DNA of 8,552 nt, taken from NCBI GenBank assembly GCA_028822675.1, contig JAPKDE010000105.1, forward strand, positions 1 to 8,552. Direction: 5' to 3'. Source of the stretch: Dehalococcoidia bacterium (lineage in GTDB: Bacteria; Chloroflexota; Dehalococcoidia; UBA3495). This document shows, piece after piece, positions 1 through 5,872 of this stretch. The position numbers were made by a program, and so were the translations under genes. Each line of letters starts with the position of its first letter. Position 1 is the stretch's first letter. The notes below the pieces were generated by a model. That model was not told where the DNA came from and did not search any database. It saw only the letters and a program-made list of their open reading frames with translations.

Positions 1-699
1 ATCGTTGGGCCACAGCGGCAGATTGGCTGCATCGCCTCCCACATTGAGGTTGCCTTGTGGGAACCGGCCTTGGTAACCCGTGGCGGTGCCGTGGGACGAG
101 ACTCGGGTCACACCGTGTTCCGTGTTGGCGAACAAGACGGCCGGATAACCCCCCGCGCGGAGATGGTGGCCGGTCTGTTGGACAACATTGACGCTGCCTA
201 CGCCTCGGATAACCTTTGGGGTGAGCGCTGGGCCAAGCTCTCTCAGAATTCGATGGGCAACGGTATCTCCGCATCCACCGGCCTGGGTTCACAGCAGATG
301 GCTGAAGACCCCCGCCTGCGCCAGATTCGCATTCACCTGGCTAAAGAAGCTGCCAGTGTCGGTTTAGCCATGGGACTGAACGTTGTCCCCATCCAGGGGA
401 TGGCCGCAGAGACCTGGGCCGACGCCGACAAGGGTGACGTGTTTGAGGAGCTGGACGGCTTCATGTCCTCCCACGGTGGCCGCGTCAATTGGCTGGCCTC
501 CATGGCCCAGGACGTGTACAAGGGACGTCGCTCTGAGATCAACATGATGAACGGTCTGGTGGCCGCAAAGGGCCGAGAAGTTGCCATCCCGACTCCTTAT
601 AACGATGCGGTGATTGAAGTCATGAACGGCATCGATGACAAAACTCTGGAACAGAGCGAAGACCACGTGGAACGCGTGTTAAAGGCAGTCTCCCGCTAA
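1..699 (+). CDS. panE: 2-dehydropantoate 2-reductase (ketopantoate reductase), C-terminal part, 5' end outside the window
   Basis: The frame is open from base 1 to the TAA at 697-699, so the start and the N-terminal NADPH-binding Rossmann domain lie upstream of the window. What remains is the end of the first domain and the helical ApbA_C domain. Seen: WAKLSQN (conserved Lys and Asn of the substrate-binding helix, as in the family's K-L-x-x-N pattern), then RRSEINMMNG and a following TPYND, which match the family's 'G-R-x-T/S-E-I-x-x-x-N-G ... T-P-x-N' block carrying the catalytic Glu. The enzyme reduces ketopantoate to pantoate with NADPH in the cytoplasm for pantothenate and CoA synthesis. 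The family also includes paralogues acting on other 2-oxo acids, and the substrate cannot be fixed without the N-terminus. A TTG at 55 is only an internal codon, because recognisable family sequence lies before it. Confidence 0.82.
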   Translation: MVGPQRQIGCIASHIEVALWEPALVTRGGAVGRDSGHTVFRVGEQDGRITPRAEMVAGLLDNIDAAYASDNLWGERWAKLSQNSMGNGISASTGLGSQQMAEDPRLRQIRIHLAKEAASVGLAMGLNVVPIQGMAAETWADADKGDVFEELDGFMSSHGGRVNWLASMAQDVYKGRRSEINMMNGLVAAKGREVAIPTPYNDAVIEVMNGIDDKTLEQSEDHVERVLKAVSR

Positions 700-703
700 G
701 CGG

Positions 704-740
704 GCGGCCGTGTTTCCCGTTATGCGGCGCGGCCGCGTTT
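704..740 (+). terminator. possible weak hairpin terminator after the ketopantoate reductase gene
   Basis: 704-712 can pair with 728-736 (nine pairs, one G-T) around a 15-nt loop, followed only by GTTT. A smaller hairpin, CCCGC/GCGGG around the TAA stop (692-696 with 700-704), competes with it. The T-run is too short for a confident intrinsic terminator; it could equally be a read-through hairpin upstream of the next gene. Confidence 0.3.
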
Positions 741-757
741 AATCGGAGGATGCCTAG

Positions 758-1213
758 ATGATTATCAAGGTTGAACCGGCTGACTTCTTTATGTATTCCG
801 TGGTCATGATTTCCAACTTGGAGACACCCGACGCAGAGGACAAGGAGATTCACGATTACCTGGAAACCCAAGAACTAGAGCCCAGGTACGAGAGCGAAGG
901 CGACTTTGAAGGTCGGCATAGCAAGTCCATCCAGTTTGGCGGCTGTTACCTGGGCCGACACCTGGGCGAGATCAACCAGATTCAGGAACGGTATGTTGAA
1001 GCAGAACTGGTTGAGTATGAGATCAACCGACATCTTGGCGAGTCCGATAACCCGGTGGAGCTGTCTGATGACCAACGGGAAGGTGCCATCGCCGAGCTCA
1101 TGAAGAGCTTTAACAATGAACAAGCCTTCAAAGAAATGGACGACGGCAAGTTTTCGGTGGCGCTGGATGGTGAAGCGGTGCGAGAAGCGGCAAGAACCCT
1201 AATCGCTAAATGA
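758..1213 (+). CDS. hypothetical protein, 151 aa, acidic, unrecognised family
   Basis: The start is well supported: GGAGGA at 745-750 lies 7 nt before the ATG at 758. The gene ends at a TGA (1211-1213) 37 nt before a strong terminator, so it closes its transcription unit. I do not recognise the family. The protein is soluble-looking, with no signal peptide or membrane segment, and is rich in Glu and Asp. It has a single Cys, in QFGGCYLGRH near residue 63. The N-terminal part (MIIKVEPADFFMY) looks like a beta strand plus loop; the remainder alternates charged helices, and the C-terminal third ends in a helix (EAVREAARTLIAK). It follows the ketopantoate reductase by 58 nt with only a weak terminator between, so co-transcription is possible. 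No function is assigned. Confidence 0.8.
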   Translation: MIIKVEPADFFMYSVVMISNLETPDAEDKEIHDYLETQELEPRYESEGDFEGRHSKSIQFGGCYLGRHLGEINQIQERYVEAELVEYEINRHLGESDNPVELSDDQREGAIAELMKSFNNEQAFKEMDDGKFSVALDGEAVREAARTLIAK

Positions 1214-1250
1214 CCGCGCCATGAAAATGAAAAAGAAGAGGAAAAATAAA

Positions 1251-1287
1251 AAGAGTTCTTCCATATCGGGAAGAACTCTTTTGTTTT
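1251..1287. terminator. strong bidirectional intrinsic terminator
   Basis: A perfect 12-bp stem pairs 1251-1262 (AAGAGTTCTTCC) with 1269-1280 around a 6-nt loop. On the plus strand it runs into TTTTGTTTT (1279-1287) and ends the gene finishing at 1213. On the minus strand the stem is followed by TTTTTATTTTT, placed directly after the tRNA-Gly 3' end, so it also terminates the tRNA. Both neighbouring units converge on it. Confidence 0.93.
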
Positions 1288-1292
1288 GCAAA

Positions 1293-1366
1293 TGGAGCGG
1301 GTGATGGGAATCGAACCCACATGACCAGCTTGGAAGGCTGGAGCTCTACCACTGAGCTACACCCGC
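1293..1366 (-). tRNA. tRNA-Gly, anticodon TCC, CCA encoded
   Basis: Reverse-complement reading gives a full cloverleaf. The acceptor stem is GCGGGTG (from 1366) with CACCCGC, the D-arm is GCTC/GAGC, and the anticodon stem CCAGC/GCTGG flanks the loop CTTCCAA with anticodon TCC (plus-strand 1332-1334). The T-arm is GTGGG-TTCGATT-CCCAT, followed by discriminator T and an encoded CCA (plus-strand 1293-1295). It reads GGA and GGG codons. It lies antiparallel to its neighbours and has its own terminator at 1251-1282 on the minus strand. Confidence 0.97.
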
Positions 1367-1382
1367 TTTAATGGGCTAACAA

Positions 1383-1388
1383 ATTATA
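1383..1388 (-). promoter_or_regulatory. -10 box of the tRNA-Gly promoter
   Basis: The minus strand carries a perfect TATAAT here, 16 nt upstream of the tRNA 5' end at 1366. That places initiation a few nucleotides before the mature tRNA. The -35 region (around plus-strand 1406-1411) is a poor match, so only the -10 is called. Confidence 0.5.
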
Positions 1389-1502
1389 GCTGGTGTTGGT
1401 GCCTGGTGCTAGACCATGTGGTGACTCAGTCTGGAGAATTGTTTAGAATTCCCTGGAATCAGATTTATACCCGGGTTTAAAGCCTAAGACAGGAGTTGCA
1501 AT

Positions 1503-1889
1503 ATGCCTCTCAAAAGAAAGCAATACGACATAGCGCCCGCCGGTCTCACTTACAGCCGAGCTGTTTTCGCTGGCAACACCATGTACATCTCCGGTTGTAC
1601 CGCCCGTGGCACAGACTCGCAGGGCAAGTCGGTGATGGAACAACTGGACGTTACCCTGAACCGCTTGATCTCGATCGCAGCGGAAGAAGGCGCAGGACCC
1701 GGCAGCTTTGCCAAGTTGACCTGCTTTGTGACCAGCATGGCCGATTACAAGGCCGACTCTGACCAAATGGAAGCCCTGTTTACCAAGTATTTCCAAGGGG
1801 AGTACCCGGCCAACTCCCTAGTAGAGATCACTGCCCTGGCCGAGCCGGGTTTGGACATTGAGATTGAAGCCGTGGTGATACTGGAGTAA
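1503..1889 (+). CDS. RidA/YjgF/UK114-family protein lacking the catalytic arginine
   Basis: At 128 aa this matches the usual length of the RidA family, trimeric cytoplasmic proteins whose best-known members hydrolyse reactive enamine/imine intermediates made by PLP enzymes. The ATG at 1503 follows AGGAG (1491-1495) by 7 nt. Seen: the N-terminal strand 'VFAGNTMYISG' (residues 21-31), the central helix, and the C-terminal 'DIEIEAVVI' (118-126) with the conserved acidic residue. In active RidA the segment before this reads P-A-R; here it is PANSLVEI, so Asn104 occupies the position of the deaminase arginine (Arg105 in E. coli RidA). Cys32 and Cys74 are also present, Cys32 where many homologues have Gln. 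It probably belongs to a Rid subgroup without imine deaminase activity. It stands alone between tRNA-Gly and the DUF3179 gene. Confidence 0.88.
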   Translation: MPLKRKQYDIAPAGLTYSRAVFAGNTMYISGCTARGTDSQGKSVMEQLDVTLNRLISIAAEEGAGPGSFAKLTCFVTSMADYKADSDQMEALFTKYFQGEYPANSLVEITALAEPGLDIEIEAVVILE

Positions 1890-1902
1890 TCAAGGCTGCT
1901 TC

Positions 1903-1924
1903 AGATTTCTAGAAGTCTCTTTTC
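1903..1924 (+). terminator. possible weak terminator after the RidA-family gene
   Basis: 1903-1908 pairs with 1913-1918 (six pairs, one T-G) around a CTAG loop, followed by CTTTT. The stem is short and AT-rich, so this is a weak candidate only. Confidence 0.25.
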
Positions 1925-1945
1925 TCAACTGTGGCGTAGTATTCA

Positions 1946-3085
1946 ATGAGGTACTCCAAACAGATGGGAATACTAATCAGACCCTACACTCTTATCGTTG
2001 TTCTTCTGGTGGCCTTGGGGCTCGCCGTAATATTTGTGCCTGAAATTGGTCAATTCACACTGAGGTTCGGCGCAGAGACAGTGACCATCGAAGACCCGTC
2101 GGCGCAACAATCAGCCGGTTCAGACGGGACTTTAGATCTGAAGATCATCAATATTTTGGGTCGTGACGGGATACCGGCCATCCTGCAGCCGGAGTTCGGC
2201 AACCAGGTGGCTGCCCTAGGTGAGATGGATCCAGATGAGAGGGTGATCGGCCTTTCGATTAACGGCGATCACCGGGCCTATCCCCTCAAATTGCTGTCCC
2301 GCCACGAGATCGTTAACGACACAGTTGGCGGTACACCTGTTGCGGTCACGTGGTGACCTCTCTGCTTTACGGGCATTGTATATGCCCGAGAGATTGAGGG
2401 AACCGAGCACACATTTGGGGTCTCTGGAAAACTGATCATGAACGCTCTGGTGTTGTATGACCACCAGTCCAATACTCTATGGAGTCAATTCTTAAGCCGG
2501 GCAGTCAAAGGGCCACTGGTTAATAAAGACTTGGAGATTGTCCCCGCAGTACAGACTTCTTGGCGGCAATGGCTTAGCCTGCATCCCGATACATTGGTTC
2601 TGGACAAGCGCGGGAGTTACGGGAAAGACGTGTATGACAGTTATTACAGCGGTGATTCTACGGGGATAATCAGCGAGTCCAACAAAGACGGGCGGCTGCC
2701 CAAGAAAGACCTGGTTTTGGGGATGACCGTTTCCGGCATCGCCAAGGCCTATCCATTCAGCGCCATATCAGAGCAGACAATCATCAACGACCATTTTGCC
2801 GGCTCCGAGGTTGTAATCACCTTTGATCCTATCTCCGAGAGCGGAGCAGCCTTTGTCCGGAAGACCGACAGCCGCAACCTGACCTTTGAGCCGGGCTCTA
2901 CCAGGGCCGGCGTGGCGTTGATGCGAGACCGCGAGACGGGCAGCCTCTGGCAGGTGCTCACGGGCCAAGCGGTGGAGGGCGAACTGTTCGGCGAACGCCT
3001 GGAGCGATTGCCGTCCCACTATTCATTCTGGTTCGCCTGGAGCGATTTCCATCCCAAGACAGAACTATACGAGGCGGTTGGCTAA
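1946..3085 (+). CDS. DUF3179-family membrane-anchored protein, candidate selenoprotein (Sec137 at the in-frame TGA 2354-2356)
   Basis: Two same-frame segments (1946-2353 and 2357-3085) are separated by a single TGA and form one continuous DUF3179 protein of 379 aa. Residues about 12-31 are a hydrophobic signal anchor, so the rest is probably extracytoplasmic. Before the TGA are the family blocks RAYPLK, HEIVNDTVGG and VAVTW; directly after come PLCFTGIVY, HTFGVSG and LWSQ. Family members read VTYCPLC, so the TGA sits exactly on the first Cys of CPLC, giving U137-P-L-C140. C140 is the only Cys in the protein. Residues about 255-375 repeat the fold (KAYPF, IINDHFAG, SLWQ, FWFAWSDFHP). A SECIS-like hairpin follows the TGA. 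The biochemical role of DUF3179 is unknown to me; a redox or metal-binding Sec-Cys pair is inference. An alternative start at 1964 has a TGAGG 12 nt upstream; 1946 has no clear ribosome site. The alternative explanation is a nonsense mutation. Confidence 0.82.
2357..2399 (+). promoter_or_regulatory. bacterial SECIS-like hairpin immediately after the in-frame TGA
   Basis: The upper stem is perfect: 2370-2376 (CGGGCAT) with 2382-2388 (ATGCCCG), around a 5-nt loop TGTAT. A lower helix, 2359-2363 (TCTCT) with 2389-2393 (AGAGA), is separated by a one-sided 6-nt bulge (2364-2369), and CC at 2357-2358 can close on GG at 2398-2399. The apical loop has G at its second position and begins 20 nt after the TGA. 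Both agree with the published general description of bacterial SECIS elements (a G in the first two loop positions, a short fixed distance from UGA). SelB would bind this structure to deliver Sec-tRNA. The sequence also codes for conserved DUF3179 residues, so it does double duty. Confidence 0.75.
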
Positions 3086-3915
3086 GCTCGGGCCACGAAT
3101 TCGGATGCGGTCCGCACTCGGCGACCCCACCATTCTGGGCCTTCTATCACATACTTCCATTCGGGATTTTGAGCTTTATCCCGCAATCCGGCCATGACCT
3201 CCCGGAACACCGACTCGTCGGTCTCGGCAAACTCGAAGTACCCGACAAAGTCGTAGCTGCCTTCCAGGCCGTAGCCGTTTGGAGAATGGACCAGGCGGCG
3301 GTTGATGCTGGGGACACCGGCAGCGCTGGCCAAGGCGTGGCCCTTCACCACTATCTCCTCGTTCTCGTCGTAACGAGGCAGGAAGAAACTCTCCCGGTGC
3401 AGAAAATCCATCTGCCACCAGGCGTCGGTTTTGTTCATGGGCGTTACCGCCGCCAGCGGGTACTTCTCGCCAGGTCCCGGGGGCATGGCGTGGGCGTAAG
3501 CAAACTCGGTCATGGCGTGGCTGGTGTAGCTGCGGGGCCGCATCACCCCGGCCAAAGTCTCAACAGAACCGCCAGCAGCTTCTATCAACCGGCGACAGCC
3601 GGACTCGTATTCTTTGATGGGTTCCAACGAAGCGCACTCCAGCCGTATCAGCCCGTGAGACTCCGACACCGCTGTGTGGGTGATCTGCTGATCGTTGGTC
3701 AGACCCACCTCTGACCGCAACAACTGGAACCGCCCCTTAGCGAAAGCCTCAGCCGACGGCGCGCCATCAAGGTCGTGGACATTCGCCATCCCCTGGCCCA
3801 GCGCATCGATTGCCGCCGCCAGTTCGCTCTCGTCCTGTCCATCCCCAAAAGTAACAAACAGAAAAAGCTGGTGGCCGGTGACAGTGGTAGTCATGTTGAG
3901 TTCTGACGGTTGCAT
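3082..3915 (-). CDS. chlorite dismutase (Cld)-family haem protein
   Basis: This 277-aa protein starts at the ATG 3915-3913, preceded on its strand by AAGGAA with about 5-6 nt spacing; a second ATG at residue 8 is less well placed. The C-terminal half matches the Cld fold: WWQM (166-169), KGH (His193), NRRLVHS (205-211), YDFVGYFEF (221-229) and PEWKYV...GP. His193 fits the proximal haem ligand and Arg206, 13 residues later, fits the distal Arg of true chlorite dismutases, judged against my memory of the Nitrospira enzyme (H...R spacing 13). HemQ-type relatives lack that Arg. The N-terminal half is the divergent first ferredoxin-like repeat. There is no signal peptide, so a cytoplasmic location is likely. 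Possible roles are chlorite decomposition to chloride and O2, or another haem peroxidase-like reaction; which one is not determinable here. The gene is convergent with the DUF3179 gene, their stops overlapping. Confidence 0.68.
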   Translation of the reverse strand: MQPSELNMTTTVTGHQLFLFVTFGDGQDESELAAAIDALGQGMANVHDLDGAPSAEAFAKGRFQLLRSEVGLTNDQQITHTAVSESHGLIRLECASLEPIKEYESGCRRLIEAAGGSVETLAGVMRPRSYTSHAMTEFAYAHAMPPGPGEKYPLAAVTPMNKTDAWWQMDFLHRESFFLPRYDENEEIVVKGHALASAAGVPSINRRLVHSPNGYGLEGSYDFVGYFEFAETDESVFREVMAGLRDKAQNPEWKYVIEGPEWWGRRVRTASEFVARA

Positions 3916-3984
3916 GGTTTTTCCTTGTTGAGGGACTTAACGAATGATCGAAGGGCTTAGAACAGGTTACACCCCCAACCAACC

Positions 3985-4013
3985 TTGAGTGCCCCTTCAT
4001 ATATGGGTACAAT
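3985..4013 (+). promoter_or_regulatory. sigma70-type promoter of the methylmalonyl-CoA cluster
   Basis: TTGAGT (3985-3990) and TACAAT (4008-4013) are separated by 17 bp, matching the consensus at 4/6 and 5/6. Initiation would fall near 4020, giving a leader of about 75 nt before the mutase ATG at 4096. The region lies between divergent genes, as expected for a promoter. Confidence 0.6.
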
Positions 4014-4032
4014 TGTTTGGCTTGGCTGACCT

Positions 4033-4062
4033 GGGGACTGGGATTTAACTCCAGACCCCTTT
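4033..4062 (+). other. leader hairpin in the mutase 5' untranslated region
   Basis: GGGG (4033-4036) and CTGG (4038-4041) pair with CCAG (4051-4054) and CCCC (4056-4059). This makes eight pairs with one A-A mismatch and a 9-nt loop, followed by TTT. It lies between the predicted start of transcription and the ribosome site at 4086. It could modulate expression as a mild attenuator or stabiliser, or mean nothing. No B12-riboswitch core was recognised. Confidence 0.35.
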
Positions 4063-4095
4063 AATCAGCAGCTCAGAGATTTTTTGGAGTTTGGC

Positions 4096-5757
4096 ATGCC
4101 TAGCAGCGATAAAAAGCAGTGGAAACAAGAAACTTTGGACCCTGCCGTTAAGAAATTCCCGGAACGGCGGGAAAATTTCCAGACCGACAGTGGTTTGGAT
4201 ATCGGCCCTCTTTATAACCCGGAAGACCTGAACGCCCAGGGTCTGGACTACGATAATGACCTGGGCTACCCCGGCGAGTTCCCTTACACCCGGGGCGTTC
4301 AGCCCAACACCTACCGGGGCCGGGTCTGGACCATGCGCCAGTATTCCGGCTTTGGCACCGCCGCCGAGACCAACGAGCGTTTCCGGTATCTGTTGGACAA
4401 CGGCCAAACTGGGCTATCGATAGCCTTTGACCTGCCAACCCAGATCGGGTACGACTCGGACCACCTGCTGGCCAAGGGCGAAGTGGGCAAGGTGGGCGTG
4501 CCCATCTGCAGCCTGGAAGACATGGAGACGCTGTTTGACCAGATCCCCATGGATAAGGTCAGCACCTCCATGACCATCAATGCCACCGCCTCTGTGCTGC
4601 TGTGCTTCTATATAGTGGCAGCCCGCAAGCAGGGCGTATCCATGGACCAGATCAGCGGCACCGTGCAGAACGACATCCTCAAGGAGTACATTGCCCGGGG
4701 CACCTACGCCTACCCTCCCCGTCCATCCATGCGGTTGGTCGTGGACCTGTTCAAGTACTGCCACGAAAACGTGCCTAAGTGGAACACCATTAGCATCTCC
4801 GGCTATCACATGCGTGAGGCTGGAGCCACGGCGGTGCAGGAACTCGCTTTCACTTTCTCGAACGCCATCGCCTACGTTCAAGCAGCCCTCGATGCCGGAC
4901 TCAAGATCGACGATTTTGGCCCCCGGCTATCGTTCTTCTTTGTGGCCCAAAACAACCTATTTGAAGAGGTGGCCAAGTTCCGGGCCGCCCGCCGGATGTG
5001 GGCCAGGATCATGAAAGACCGGTTCGGCGCCAAGGATCCGCGCTCAATGATGCTGCGGTTCCACACCCAGACTGCGGGGGTGAGCCTCACCGCCCAACAG
5101 CCAGACAACAACCTGATTCGCTGCACCATCCAGGCCCTATCAGCGATTCTTGGTGGCTCACAGTCACTGCATGTGAACTCAAGGGACGAGGCCTTGGCCC
5201 TGCCCTCTGAGGAGTCGGTGCAGTTGTCTTTGCGTACCCAGCAGATACTGGCCTTTGAGAGTGGCGCTGCCGATGTGGTCGACCCCCTAGGCGGCTCATA
5301 CTATGTGGAGAGCCTGACCAACGAACTGGAAGCCAAGGCCCTGGAGTACATCCAGCAGATAGACGACATGGGCGGCTCAGTTGAAGGAATTGAGCAGGGC
5401 TTTCAGATGCGAGAGATTGGCGACGCTGCCTACAAGCATGGCCAAGAAGTTGAGTCCGGAGACCGGACCATTGTTGGCGTGAACCGATTCACAACGGAAG
5501 AGGTCCCCATAGAAGGTCTGATGCGCGTAAATGAAGAAGCCGCCAAGACCCAGATAGGCCGGTTGGAAAAGCTGCGTAACGGACGAGATGATACCAAGGT
5601 GAAGGCTGCTTTGGAGCGTTTGGAGCAGGTGGCTAAGACCGACGATAATACCGTTCCGGCTATCCTAGAATGCGTGGAAAGTTACTGCACTCTGGGTGAG
5701 ATTAGCCAGGTGTTCCGAGGGGTCTTCGGAGAGCAAGACGGAGCCCAATCATTTTAG
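4096..5757 (+). CDS. methylmalonyl-CoA mutase, catalytic (large) subunit without B12 domain
   Basis: This 553-aa protein is the TIM-barrel catalytic domain that isomerises (R)-methylmalonyl-CoA to succinyl-CoA by an adenosylcobalamin radical mechanism. The ATG at 4096 is preceded by GGAG (4086-4089, 6-nt gap); the TTG at 4084 overlaps that ribosome site and is rejected. Motifs: [10 protein letters not shown] (Tyr83), [22 protein letters not shown] (Arg201), [10 protein letters not shown] (Tyr237-His238), GGSQSLHVN and [10 protein letters not shown]. These align with Tyr89, Arg207, Tyr243 and His244 of the Propionibacterium enzyme with a constant offset of 6. Tyr/Arg is the methylmalonyl-CoA signature; isobutyryl-CoA mutases have Phe/Gln. 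The B12-binding domain is missing from this chain and encoded separately at 7701. An ethylmalonyl-type variant is less likely. It is the first gene of the cluster. Confidence 0.96.
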   Translation: MPSSDKKQWKQETLDPAVKKFPERRENFQTDSGLDIGPLYNPEDLNAQGLDYDNDLGYPGEFPYTRGVQPNTYRGRVWTMRQYSGFGTAAETNERFRYLLDNGQTGLSIAFDLPTQIGYDSDHLLAKGEVGKVGVPICSLEDMETLFDQIPMDKVSTSMTINATASVLLCFYIVAARKQGVSMDQISGTVQNDILKEYIARGTYAYPPRPSMRLVVDLFKYCHENVPKWNTISISGYHMREAGATAVQELAFTFSNAIAYVQAALDAGLKIDDFGPRLSFFFVAQNNLFEEVAKFRAARRMWARIMKDRFGAKDPRSMMLRFHTQTAGVSLTAQQPDNNLIRCTIQALSAILGGSQSLHVNSRDEALALPSEESVQLSLRTQQILAFESGAADVVDPLGGSYYVESLTNELEAKALEYIQQIDDMGGSVEGIEQGFQMREIGDAAYKHGQEVESGDRTIVGVNRFTTEEVPIEGLMRVNEEAAKTQIGRLEKLRNGRDDTKVKAALERLEQVAKTDDNTVPAILECVESYCTLGEISQVFRGVFGEQDGAQSF

Positions 5758-5772
5758 TCCTGCAGGGCAGGA
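5758..5772 (+). other. short perfect hairpin just after the mutase stop
   Basis: TCCTGC (5758-5763) pairs with GCAGGA (5767-5772) around a 3-nt loop, directly abutting the TAG stop. There is no T-run, so it is not an intrinsic terminator. It may protect the upstream message from 3' exonucleases or tune expression between the mutase and the acyl-CoA dehydrogenase. Confidence 0.4.
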
Positions 5773-5872
5773 GTTCTGTACCTCCGGAAGATATAAACTT
5801 GGCATAGTATGAAACTAGTTTTAGTTTCTGTTCAATTAAATAGGCATAATAAGGTATAAGTGGAGAAGTGTG

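Noticed and set aside
1946..2356. Treating 1946-2356 and 2438-3085 as two separate genes or as a simple pseudogene
   Set aside because: The frame is identical across the TGA, the intervening codons encode conserved DUF3179 residues, no ribosome site precedes 2438, and there are no other lesions. The TGA sits on a conserved Cys with a hairpin after it. A recent nonsense mutation cannot be strictly excluded from one sequence.
2354..2356. TGA read as Trp or Gly (alternative genetic code)
   Set aside because: The gene at 758-1213 ends naturally at a TGA shortly before a strong terminator, and Trp is encoded by TGG throughout, including the codon directly before this TGA.
3169..3714. Long plus-strand open frame (181 aa) across the Cld gene
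   Set aside because: It is a shadow of the minus-strand gene: no ribosome site, no recognisable motifs, and composition that mirrors the antisense codons.
4025..4080. tRNA-like or cobalamin riboswitch in the mutase leader
   Set aside because: A CTGGG/TCCAG stem with a 7-nt loop resembles an anticodon arm, but there is no acceptor, D- or T-arm. No B12-box core is present.
4084..4095. TTG at 4084 as start of the mutase
   Set aside because: It overlaps the GGAG ribosome site (4086-4089) that correctly positions the ATG at 4096.
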